In this document: in pieces, positions 35,501-46,289 of the stretch | Layout of the letters: each line of letters opens with the position of its first letter | How positions within the stretch are numbered: position 1 is the first letter of the stretch | Source: Phoronis australis | Taxonomy: Eukaryota; Phoronida; Phoronidae | Assembly: GCA_002633005.1 (NCBI GenBank) | Contig: NMRA01000047.1 | Span: 62,001 to 126,000, forward strand | Direction: 5' to 3' | Length of the DNA stretch: 64,000 bases | Notes under the pieces: model-generated | What the model was told of the DNA's origin: nothing | The model's input: the letters and a program-made list of their open reading frames with translations, nothing else | Database searches by the model: none | Program-made: the position numbers and the translations under genes

Positions 35501-37450
35501 CTACGAAAATCAATTGATTTATAGACAAATTTTAACAATTGGAATCTGATATTCTAAGAAATTGATGAAGTTTCAGTGAACTTGAGTGCGGGATAAACTT
35601 TGCGACCATCAAACAACAAAGCACATTAATTGCATTTTGAAACAACCCACTAAGGAATTGGTGTTTCGTTGTATGTTGACGAAGGTTGACAAAGTTCGGT
35701 CAGTTGTACATCATTTGCTCCGAAGGGATTTGAAACAGCCCTAAGATAGTGTACCGATGACTCTGGAACTGCGTTTCTTTTACACCTCCTGAAGAGTAAT
35801 TTGGTTGTACATCTTTTTGGTGCCCTAATATAAACACTCCAGAAAGGTCAGATCATAAGATAAGCGCCTAACTCGCGTAACATGTTCAGGCCACGGTCTA
35901 AAAAGTGAATTTCATTGAAACTTGGCTACATACGTTTTTGGGGTCTAGCCCCCTCCCTATGTTTTGCACCAACAAACAGCAATGTCTATGGCGGGGAATG
36001 CGAAATTGACGACGACCAGGGAAGGGGGCAGAAGTGGTGGCGATAGGGAGAAATTTGAAATTTGCACTGACAGGAGTAGGGGAAGTTAGCGAAGTTAAAT
36101 TGATTTGGGCTTTCCAGTAATGTTTACCTTCATGCGGCGTGCATGTGTGACATGTTAGCCATTGTACATGTTTTTCCATAAACGTGAGTGTCCTTAGACT
36201 AACGCTTTTCAAACTGGGAAACATGTGAAGATATCTTGTGAATTGACGGACATAACGTATGTTGATCGCATGTCTTTGATTTCTGGAAAAAATGATGTTA
36301 TTTTTTATTCGGTTTGACCAAATACAGTCCTAATACTATTTTTGGATGTTCTCTTACGACCTAGTTTCAACAAAACAGTGCCATTAAGAAGTGTTTTACT
36401 TATAAAGTGAAAAATATTTTATTGCGTGTTAAAAGAAGTGTTGGAGATTGAGTTCACGCAACAGCTGGCACATCTGCGCTAACGGTAGGTTGCACTCTCG
36501 CGTGATGTTCACTATCGCCCGAATGGTTCGGAAGTGACGTGGTCATGGAAACGAGGCATTTATCGCATTTATTAACCTATTGTAATATTTCACTTAGATT
36601 TTGACAACGATACTCGCCCATAATTCTTATTTGTTTTCTTGTTAAACCTGGAAAGCAAATACGTGTTTGTTAATTATTGAAAATGTGTTGATTGAAAGAG
36701 AAGCAAATTAGGAATTGATCGACAGTAGTGTTGAGTTAGGCCTACATTTATCAGACTTCAGAAGAACCCCTAATCTGTCAGTACTTCCAGATGTATAAAG
36801 CTAATATAACTAACTTTAAACAACGTCTAATAGAATGGAGCAAGATACGACGTCGTTCTTGGAAAATGTAACCCTGGCAACACAGCCTGGTAAATACGTA
36901 AAAAAGAGTTTTCGCCCAATAAACATTTCATCCGATACATGCATGATACCATGTCACATGGCCTTCTGGAGTTAGCCTATTTCAAAAAAAGCCTTTGTTT
37001 ATTTGTCCTGGAAGTTTCGTAATAGCGTGTCAGACATTTCCAATTTTTTAGCAATTTTAGGATCTTGGACAACATTTTGAATAGTAGTTTACATGCATAT
37101 GTTGTCGTAATTAATTTATCTTCTCAGCCTTTCTAACAAGGTTGTAAACAATGGGACTTAATATCTTCACATCTTTTTAATATTTGCCTGAATCAATGAT
37201 TAGGAAAAACAAAACATCAATTATTTCAAAACACAGTATTAAAATTTTCAGCATGGTCCTATTTCTGAATTGTTCAAAAAGTCACCCTGAGCAAAATCGA
37301 TCAGTAAGCAAAATACTCTGGATGAAAGCCCCGATATTGACCAAGCAGAATTCGTTTGGAAAAGCATACGAAGTACAGATGTTTTGCGATACAAAGTTTG
37401 TTTATTGCAAAGACCAGCACCGGATTTCTCATACAAGTAGCCATCATGTC
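29545..37450. other. Long stretch with no supported gene
   Basis: The longest frames (30068-30317 +, 32571-32873 +, 33037-33425 -, 35898-36224 -) are about 80-110 codons or less, overlap one another and lack domains. The segment 31030-32000 is strongly AT-rich. At 34128-34180 a GGCGT-rich unit of about 30 bp occurs twice. I see no splice-paired exons. Confidence 0.35.
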
Positions 37451-37454
37451 TCAG

Positions 37455-37760
37455 AAAACGGTGGTTGAGTTCATATGAAATGTTCAGGTGCTATAATTCA
37501 TACACTGTTCTCCAAAACGCTGTTAAGCAGCGCTTTTAAACTGATTCACTTTTGTCAGAGGTACTTTCAAAATTGGACTTTTTCAGTTAAAACGAAGACG
37601 ATGTGATACTTTAGAAAACTGTATTAGCGGGTTAGGATTTTATCTTGAACATTTATACGAAATGAAATATTGTCATGTCATTAATATCCTTGTTCTGCTA
37701 CGAATGTATCTTCCTTTTACTCCATTTTACTAAAAAATTCTGGTCACGTGACTCAATTAA
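37455..37760 (+). repeat. Dispersed ~300-bp repeat, copy A
   Basis: Shares with 44170-44490 and 55580-55900 an ordered set of blocks: ATGAAA, GCTATA.TT.ATACACTG, TTCTCCAAAACGCTGTTAA, CTTTCAAAAT.GGACTTTT and, near the right end, GGTCACGTGAC before a CAAT-like motif. It is diverged, without an ORF. Confidence 0.5.
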
Positions 37761-37764
37761 TGGT

Positions 37765-40700
37765 AGATTGATTTTTCCTCCGTGACTGATGCCAGCTTAC
37801 ACAATCATACTCCTGCCATAAAGTGAATGTTGTGATTTCACGCAGAAAGTGGCAAACAAAAACGAGATTCATCTGCAAAAGAGCACAGAATTCCACTGCA
37901 GTCTAGTCCAACCAACACTGAGTGCACTATCTGAATCTACGCCTCTTGTGTTCGTCAGACATTGCTGGCACCTTTCTTGATTTGTGCGACTTGAAACGAG
38001 CGCATGGTCTGATCTGAAATTCGCTGACCTCCATCGACATGGAGTTGTAACTGCACTTCTTTAGCCGTAAAAAATCATCGCCTTGCAAAAAATGATACGA
38101 ATTCGTTCATCTTTGACTTAATCTGTAACTTTTGATCTACGTGCTCCGAGCTCAAACGGTCCTATACACATAAATGTAGACGCAAACACAGACCTATCTA
38201 TCAACATTTATCATATTTCTACTGAAAAGAAAGTATTTATAGTTATTGTGAAGTATCGGTATTATGAAATTTCAAACCAACGCAGTCGCCATTTTAGTAG
38301 TGAGCATCTTTTTAGGTTAAAAAAGCAATGCATTTGAGACATAAATATAACGAGGCACGCGAATAAAATCACGTGTTGCGCTGTGATTAAGCGCTGAATG
38401 CATTGTTTTTAAAACCTAAACAGAGGCTCACTTTTAAATGGCAACTGCATGCATAAAGTGTATAAAATGAGCTTTGAGCTCTTAACCTCCCGGAATTTCC
38501 CATCGCTTGCACGTGTAATGTTGCAAACAGCGACTTGTATGACTGGCGTGAGAACGGGCAAATCAACGTGTAAGGAACGTGGCGGTGTGACTATTTGTTA
38601 TAACTTTTTGCTGTTCTTGCTAATAAAAAGGTTAATGAATAATTAAATAAATCAATACTTTTCAGCGAATATCTGGTAGAAACTTTTGTTAACCATGTGC
38701 ATGCGGCAACAATATCTCAATGCCTGAAATTATTTCTAGGTCTGCGTAAAGTTAACAAACAGCAGTTCGTAGTTGGTAAACCTGAATCCTGGGTTGGAGG
38801 TTTGTGCGTTGAAAGGATTTAGTGGCGTATATATCACACTTGCATTCACAGCAAATATTGACTCGCACACATCCAAATTACGGTTACACAAATAAATTGA
38901 TCTGCATTAATGGTACATCGAATGTAACTCAAGGGAAACAGAGCCCTTCAAAAGTACTAATTCACTCGAAAATTTGACGCTGTACTGATCTCATGTCATT
39001 ACGCTTTTTGCATGTTTACCTAGCGGTGAACTCGTAAACTATGTGTTTTCACGTGGCTCAGTGGGTCGCTACTAGTTATAATATGAGTCAATTATGACGA
39101 AATCTGTAGACATATGATGGTAGATGATTTGACTTGTCGTTGATACAGAAAGGTAAAAAGAGACGAAATATAACCGGACAAATTTTACGTGGATTTGAGT
39201 TTTTGTTAATAATAGCACACTCAACAGGTATTTTGCCCCATACTGAAAATTTAGTCTGGGGGGAAATTTGACAAGCCTTCAGATTTGCGTGAGCGAATGG
39301 CTAAGCATTCCCTACAAGTATTTGTACGTTAATCTCCACACAACTAGATGGCAGCTAAGAAACTTAGTAGATGAAGAGTCATACGCAAGGAAAACCTACA
39401 TTGTCACGAGGGTACGCCACGCCAAAAAAATCTACCAAAATCATTATCAGGTGTACTCACCTTGAGTGGAACACAAGTACTGAATTCTATGAAGATCTAT
39501 AAAACACCTTGTAAGATAGTGAGGCACAGACAAAATCAAATGTGCTAGTAGAATTGAAACAGCAGTTGCATCTACGTTAAGCATGATCGTCTCAAGAGGA
39601 ACACATCTCTAAAATTTGATAATAATCGTCCAGGCACTTTAATTGATAGGGAGGCGGAGTTCAAAAATGGACGTAGAATATTAAAAATGGTCACCTGTGC
39701 CCTGTTGCATGAAACAGTGGTGAATTACAGGTTACCGATATTACTGATTGAAAACTCTGTGTTCGCCTCCGTAAAAACACGTCATAGTCCTACGTACATG
39801 AGCGCACAGGTTACTACCAATTACTCCTCTCTGAAATACGATCGTATTCATTATGCATTTCGTAACTGAGAACTCAATTGATCGCACTATCTACCTAAGA
39901 TGTAGCTCACGCCTTAGCTAATTAGAGACAAACTGAAGCTAGATAATGTTAGATGAATTCGCGTTTCATGGCTTCGGTGTCATGATTGCATGTTGCTATG
40001 ACGTCAACGACTGTAATGACGTGAAAACTTTCGTGATGCTTAACATGCATGCATTGTGAACCACACCCTAGTCTAGGCCTTCTTTGCTGATTTTATTTTG
40101 GAAATTTGTTATGCTCAGAAATAGACTTTAAAAAGAGTGACATTCGCGACTTCCGGCACAAAAACGCATTTTTGCGATCATTGTTGGTTTGGGTAGGCTT
40201 TCTGGAGACATTAGTTTTGCCTAGATGTATAGAACAGCAGCATCCGTAGTGTTTTTTGTGATTTTATTAGAAATGGCCAAGTCATGAAGAGTCGAATTAG
40301 CTGAATTCGACACTGGCGACCTTATTAGTACGCTTGAAATACTCGGCTACTTGTCTGACTCTTGCTTTTAGCGCCACTTCGCGGACTACAACGGTTCGTA
40401 GTTTTGAATCCGTCTGAATGACCTTAAATACACAACATTGTCCTCGAAAATGTCATTTTAATTTCAAAATGTCAAGGGTTTAACACGTAATCGATAAAAT
40501 GTGAATCTAGCGCATTTCGATGTTTAAAATAGTCACGTTTTGTTTACGCAGAGTACATGTATTCATCACTGGCTATGTGAGATCATAGTTTGTAGACAAC
40601 AGATTCGCAACTCTGACATTTTCGTGCGTACTATCCTAGACGAGGCACTACTCTTCTTAGTTATCTGTTGCAGTTTACGGTTAGTGTATTGTAAGGACAA

Positions 40701-41025
40701 AACGGCCGACCTGATTAAAGCAGACGACGTACTTGCCGGAAATAATACCAGATAATTTGGCCAGGTGTCTCTAGTGAATAGTGACGTCATTGCTTCTGTG
40801 AGAGCACAGATTTTGTCCATTAAAAGTATATGGAGTTGGCGATCCATATCTTCTTGTGCTCAACCGGCTTCAACCGCTACGTTTTTTGTGCATTGTTAAC
40901 ACTTCTTCGTTACGGGTACTAAGCAACTAACCAACGCTCGGTTTCGCGATACCATGGAGAGAATGTCACAACAAATGTTGCTATTTCTGCCGCACCCCGT
41001 TGACCCCAGCACTAATACATTTATA
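37765..41025. other. Stretch with no supported gene
   Basis: There are scattered frames under 95 codons on both strands (for example 39268-39465, 39687-39869 and 40540-40755 +, 40566-40847 -). None carries a recognisable domain or a paired splice signal. Confidence 0.35.
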
Positions 41026-41029
41026 CCAC

Positions 41030-41105
41030 TAGGCCTACTACATTTACTATTACTACATTTGCTACAACTAATACTGCTGCTGCTGCCGCCACTACATCCG
41101 CGTTG
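41030..41105. repeat. Low-complexity ACT/CTG-rich tract
   Basis: Loose repeats of CTACATTTACTA and CTGCTGCTGC with GCCGCCACTAC form a trinucleotide-biased patch, not a clean microsatellite. Confidence 0.6.
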
Positions 41106-41109
41106 CTGA

Positions 41110-42462
41110 TGCTACGTCCAAAATTCTCTACCTATTATAACATAGACCTCAGGTTCACAGAGCAAGCCATATTTTGCCCAGATGACCTTTTTCTTCTGTG
41201 TTCCCGAATCCAAATGACCATTTTAATGTGTTTTATAGATGATGATTTAGGGCAAGGAGTTTTGACCTCACTGACCCTAATTTTCCTGTCTAGTTAGGTC
41301 CTAATTACCATAAAATGTAAATATCCATATCTCTCTAACGACTTGATAGAATCAGAGACTCTAGCTCAATTCTTAAGTTAGCCACGGTGCCCGATTTATT
41401 TTCGACTCTGACTGGTAATTCAAGGTCCAATCAGTGCCAGCTGTCAGAATAGAGCAAGCATGTGCAAGTATTATAAGAAGTCAACATTTTTTGGCCTAAA
41501 TGACTATTTCGAGGTGCATTTTCGATCCTGAAATACGGAAGGTAATGTCGATGGCATTAACCCTGGTGTGCCTGCATAATTATCTTATAACTAGAAAAAC
41601 TGAAAATTTTAAATATTCACATCGTTCGATCCACTTGGTGGAATCTGATATTCGTTGGCTTGATTCTTATGTTAACCCGAGACCCCCTCTCCGCCATTTG
41701 CATTTTCACTTAGCAATAAACCGCTCGTAAACGATATACATTCACTAGGCTCACTGGCCTGCATTTGGGCCATTAGTGATTATAATATGACATCCTTAGG
41801 TCAAAATTTGTGAGCAAGCATTGTCGTCTCTTTGATGGACATTTATTTGCGAATGAATTTCGTTAACATCTATCAAACAACTTGTTAGATATGGAGCCAT
41901 GGTCAAACCAAACCTTAGTTGCCACTAGCGTACGCTTCAGCTCGTAGATATAGAGGCAAAGAAAATTTAAATTGTCTCTTCGGTGCGTCAAAGTAGTTAC
42001 CCCGTCTGAGAATCACTGAACGTCGGCCGTGTTCATTTGACTGCAATTACATTTGTGAAATTTCATAATGATCCTTCCAGCGGTTCAGCGAACCGAAAAT
42101 AATAAAAGTGGCAAATACATGTAGTGGGCAAAGAGTAGGTAGAATCTGCCAGAAAACGGCAATGTGTTATCATCTCCTTAATAGAAACCTGTTTGCCAAA
42201 GTTCTTGTAAACCCACCGAGGAAACTGTAAGCTATGAAGACTAAAGTAAGAAACAACAACTAAATTTGTTCCTACGGTGCGCAGCGGTCGTCAAATTACG
42301 TCCAAAAATCCGTTTGTGTCATCCCTTTCATATTAGGAACATGTGTGCAAGATCTCATTAATATCCATAGAGGAGTTTCACAGACTCAGCAGCGGTTGCC
42401 AGACGCCGGTCGGACGAACGGACAGAAGATATGAGGGAAGATTGAGGGATGGGAAGGGGGGG
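41110..42462. other. Intergenic; no gene recognised
   Basis: Frames of 64-84 codons only. The right edge ends in a purine-rich run (GGGATGGGAAGGGGGGG) where sequencing stopped. Confidence 0.35.
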
Positions 42463-42587
42463 NNNNNNNNNNNNNNNNNNNNNNNNNNNNNNNNNNNNNN
42501 NNNNNNNNNNNNNNNNNNNNNNNNNNNNNNNNNNNNNNNNNNNNNNNNNNNNNNNNNNNNNNNNNNNNNNNNNNNNNNNNNNNNNNN
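42463..42587. other. Assembly gap (125 N) flanked by G-runs
   Basis: G-rich sequence on both sides (GGGAAGGGGGGG left, CGGGGGATAACG right) suggests a hard-to-sequence G tract. Confidence 1.
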
Positions 42588-42631
42588 CGGGGGATAACGT
42601 TATAATGGTAAGGTAACCTTACTTTTTAAAG

Positions 42632-42753
42632 ATGCGGAGTATCCAGCTGAATGTTGGAAATTTACGTTACAACCGGCAAACTTTCTTGGGTTCCAATTTC
42701 TATATCACTTGACAATTGGCCACCAGTTCACTTTGTACTACAGCGGAAAATAG
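42632..42753 (+). CDS. Candidate terminal exon, family unknown
   Basis: After a pyrimidine-rich acceptor (CCTTACTTTTTAAAG, AG at 42630-42631), a frame of about 40 codons runs to TAG 42751-42753. It reads EYPAECWKFTLQPANFLGF, then FLYHLTIGHQFTLYYSGK, aromatic-rich and protein-like with one Cys. The rest of the gene would lie within or before the gap at 42463. I cannot name the family. A 40-codon frame can arise by chance. Confidence 0.3.
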
Positions 42754-43071
42754 TGACAATGTTTTGTCTTTTTTCCCCTACTACGAGTCGATTATTAAAG
42801 AAACTTCATTTCTTCCCGCATTGTGTGTTTTCTGTAGCGACAAACTTATTTCGACATTTTTGTGTGGCATGCAGAACACATTTTTCATCAGTTAATAGGT
42901 TTTAGTCCAAGTGTGTTGATTTGTGTGGACCTGATTAACATACACGACGGTCAGACTCTCTGTCTTTAAAGTCTTACAGAATGCATCGCAACTGAAGAAA
43001 GTATATGGAGAGACTGACCACAATGGCTCACCCATTACAGTAGCAACGCAGAATTGAAACAGAGACGTGTT

Positions 43072-43201
43072 ATGGGATGTGGCGGAAGTAAAGTGGCTTA
43101 TTCACAAATCAAAAGGAGGCAATATAGAGAAGACAGCGAAATGCACACAACCATTTCTTACCTGGAAAAAGAAAGAGGCGAACCTGACGGTGGCAATATT
43201 G
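43072..43201 (+). CDS. First coding exon of a putative N-myristoylated protein (partial)
   Basis: ATG 43072 opens MGCGGSKVAYSQIKRRQYRE and continues through a charged segment (EKERGEPDGGNI) to a donor (ATTG|GTTAGT, 43202), giving 43 codons plus one base (phase 1). MG-C-G-G-S-K is the classic N-myristoylation consensus (Gly2, Ser6), with Cys3 available for palmitoylation and basic residues behind it, as in membrane-tethered adaptors such as BAALC. Myristoylation is predicted, not shown. No matching second exon with phase-1 entry was found, so identity and extent are unknown. Confidence 0.45.
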
Positions 43202-43204
43202 GTT

Positions 43205-44165
43205 AGTGAATGATGTTGGCTAAAGGGCTGTTGTTTTACCTAGTGTGTCGAAAGTCGGTTTTGTGGTTCAGTACATGTATTCTGTGCTTCCTGCTTTATC
43301 AGGGTTGCGTTACGCAAGACATTAGCTTACATAAGTGTATACTAAAAGCGAAACATATTCGTTCACGGAACGGACACCGCGTGAATTTAACCCCACAATT
43401 TAACATTCTAACCTCACCGATCAATCACTTCAGTGGCCGGAAATTTGCTAGGATAGGCTAGTAAGCTCCCGAGCATACCCGTGAAACACTCGCCTGTATC
43501 TCGTGTGGTATAGCGAGATCTTAGTAATACTTTTCTCTCAAGAAACAGAACGTTCTCCAGTTTATTCCTTGTTTTAGACTTACTAAATGTGCAGGACAAT
43601 ATACTTACTTTCAAATCAAGAAAATTTGAATGTGTCCAGACGCGGTTACATGATCTTTACCAAACACGGGTTGCATGTGTTGTAATCTATGTAAATACTA
43701 TTTTCAAAATGCTAAGGTCTTTACTGATGGAAAGGCGCTCTTAGTATAAACTAATGACTAATTAAATAGAAGGTAGTTACGATTATATCAAAGTAAACCA
43801 GCAGGGAGGTGGGGGGGTCTGTGTCAATAGCCCCTTCTCCGGATTCGCGCGTATGATCAACAGGTAAGGATAGTTTGAGAGCCTTCTCATCTGTTTATGG
43901 TCATGACAAAAAAACACAATTGTCATTTTTCGAAGAACGATGTCTATGGCATGACATTAAATATGGCAAGACTACTTCCCTCACCCAAATGGCTCATCGT
44001 GGCCTGTCTTATTCAAGCTACCCTCATTTCAAAAATTCATTATGTGCGCCGCCAAATTACTTCAATCCCGTGAAACTGTTGTTTTCCAGGCTGCGTTCCG
44101 TAAACCCAGTTTACGTTATGTAAGACCCAAAGAAAGTGTTTAAATCTGGCTAACTTTGGAACATG
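43205..44165. other. Intergenic or intronic; nothing recognised
   Basis: Would be intron 1 of the MGCGGSK gene if that exon is real. Short frames at 43210-43461 and 43875-44123 lack features. Confidence 0.3.
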
Positions 44166-44169
44166 TCCA

Positions 44170-44490
44170 AGGAATGGATGATTGGATTAATATGAAACTT
44201 TAAAATGCTATATTTTATGCAGTGTTCACCAAAACTCTGTTAAAAATTAATTTTTGGAATGCCCCACTTTTGTACGAGGGCTCTCAAAATAGGGCTTTTG
44301 TGATTTTTATGTAAAAAAATCAAAAGTTGTATGAAAAGAAAACGAAATGACATTTTAAAAGCTGTAACAACTGTTTTGAGATTTCATCTTGAATATTTAG
44401 ACCATGCTAATACCGTTTTTTTCGAAATGAATGTACCTTTGTTTCTTGCTAAAAGTAAAAGACATGGTCACGTGACCCAATCGATGATAT
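44170..44490 (+). repeat. Dispersed ~300-bp repeat, copy B
   Basis: Blocks ATGAAACTTTAAAATGCTAT, TTTTATGCAGTGTTCACCAA, CCCACTTTTGTACGAGGGCT, CTCAAAATAGGGCTTTTGTG and GGTCACGTGACCCAATC run in the same order as copies A and C. Confidence 0.55.
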
Positions 44491-45591
44491 GTTAGTAAAA
44501 ATTCAGAAATGGAGTTCTACGTGTTTTCTACTTCTAGAAAATACATAACTTTACTGAGTTAAAATCTGTAGATTTGGTGATATTTAGCCAAATACACAGA
44601 CTATTACACGTACATAAAGTCCTAAAATACCTTAAAGAGGCACGGAACGCGAAAGCTCGTCAAAAACATCTTTTAAACAATTCCTGACGAAAATACCATA
44701 TCTCAACTACACAGTTATTCTCTTTCCCCGGTGAGGGAATTTCCACAAAAATCACAAAATTCACGGTTTTTGAAATACGCGAGAAGGAAAAACAATGTAG
44801 TTACCACAGGGTTGTTAATCTCTTCCCCCACTCACGCACAGTCATTTGACAAAGAGCAGATTATCATGTGTGACCGCAGTGTGAATCTGAGGTCAACAGC
44901 ACAATATGAGGCAAGCCAGTGAAGCAAGCAATTTTCCAAACATAATGCCAAGTACATTTTAGTATACGTTTGAATACTACGGTACCTTTATAACAAAATT
45001 TAAAAGGGTTTACATTAAGTGCCTCTTAATCGGACTGGCTGCGGCTTGAAGTCGCCATTGGTTTGTTTACATCAAAATTCAAAGGTCACATTTTCTATAT
45101 AACTATGACTTGCCATACCAAATAAGGAGACGGGCTTTGCCTTGTGTGAGAAAAATCGACGAACTGACAAATCGTATTTTTAAAATTTGAAACTAAAAGA
45201 AAAATGCTTCGACTTCAACAGAAATTCAAAATCTTTACGAACAAACCGTAAAAATACCTGGTGAGCAGGTTTGAATTCTGTTTCAGTGACAGAGAACCAC
45301 TTTGAGTAATGCAAGTCTGTTTTAGCGTTCCAGACCTCTTTAAGACACCCGCGAAAAAAAACTAAACTAGTGTTACACATGCGCCGCCAGTAATGCATGG
45401 CAGTATCTCGCGAAGACTTTAATGGTGTGTTTTCGCGAGTTTCGTGCGTCTACGGAACGCAACCCAGTCAGAGTGCGTATAGTATTGCATCAGCCAGATC
45501 ATGTCAATCACAAAAATTAGACTGACGGTTTTGGCCACAGAATAAATTTGACTAGAGCGCCATGTAAGTTTTTGCAGAAGTATGACAACAT

Positions 45592-46287
45592 AATGTAACC
45601 GTGAACCGTGTTGACTAGGCTTTACATATGTGCAAATATCTTAAATTCTGTTAGCTGTAATCCCTACAAAGTAGATATTTTCGGAAAGATGAATAAATTT
45701 CCCCCAAAAAATTGTATTATTCTTATTTATTTGTCTTTATTTTTCATGAGATATGCGTTTTTTTAGTAAAAATCTGGGTGTTTTTGACTTTGAACAATAA
45801 AAATACTGTTCCGCCAATCAAGCTGGTCTTTTGTCAACATGTTGATAGCGGCATTTTCGAGGGAAAGGTGTCTCAATTTTTTTAAATAGGTCTAATTTTT
45901 TCGTAAAGAAGCCTTCAAAACTTAAGAATGGGGCCGCTTTTCTCAAATTGCTCTAAAAAGTGAAAAATTATAAAACTAAGACATATATCAAAAAATATCT
46001 CAAAAATCTGGTTCCCTCGAAAATGCTCTTATCGACATGTTGCCAAAAATCAAAAATGATTGGAGAAGGAACATTTTTAAAATATCTGTTCAAAGTCTAA
46101 AAAACATTTTTTCACTAAAAACGCATATTTTGTGAAAAATAAAGACAATAATAAGTAAGAATAATAACTTTTGTTTGGACTTTGTTTTCACCTTTAGAAA
46201 ACACAGACTTTGTAGGGATTGCAGCTAACAGAATTTAAGATATGTGCACATAAGTACAACCCGGGAAACAAGGTTTACGGTGACATT
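45592..46287. mobile_element. Foldback/MITE-like element with ~290-bp inverted arms
   Basis: The left arm starts AATGTAACCGTGAACC at 45592 and includes CTTAAATTCTGTTAGCTG and TCCCTACAAAGT. The right arm, reversed, starts AATGTCACCGTAAACC at 46287 and repeats these blocks, then the AACATG...GCATTTTCGAGGGAA block at the inner end. The arms nearly meet (spacer ~110 bp at ~45890-46000). There is no coding capacity. Flanks did not give a clear target duplication. Confidence 0.8.
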
Positions 46288-46289
46288 AA

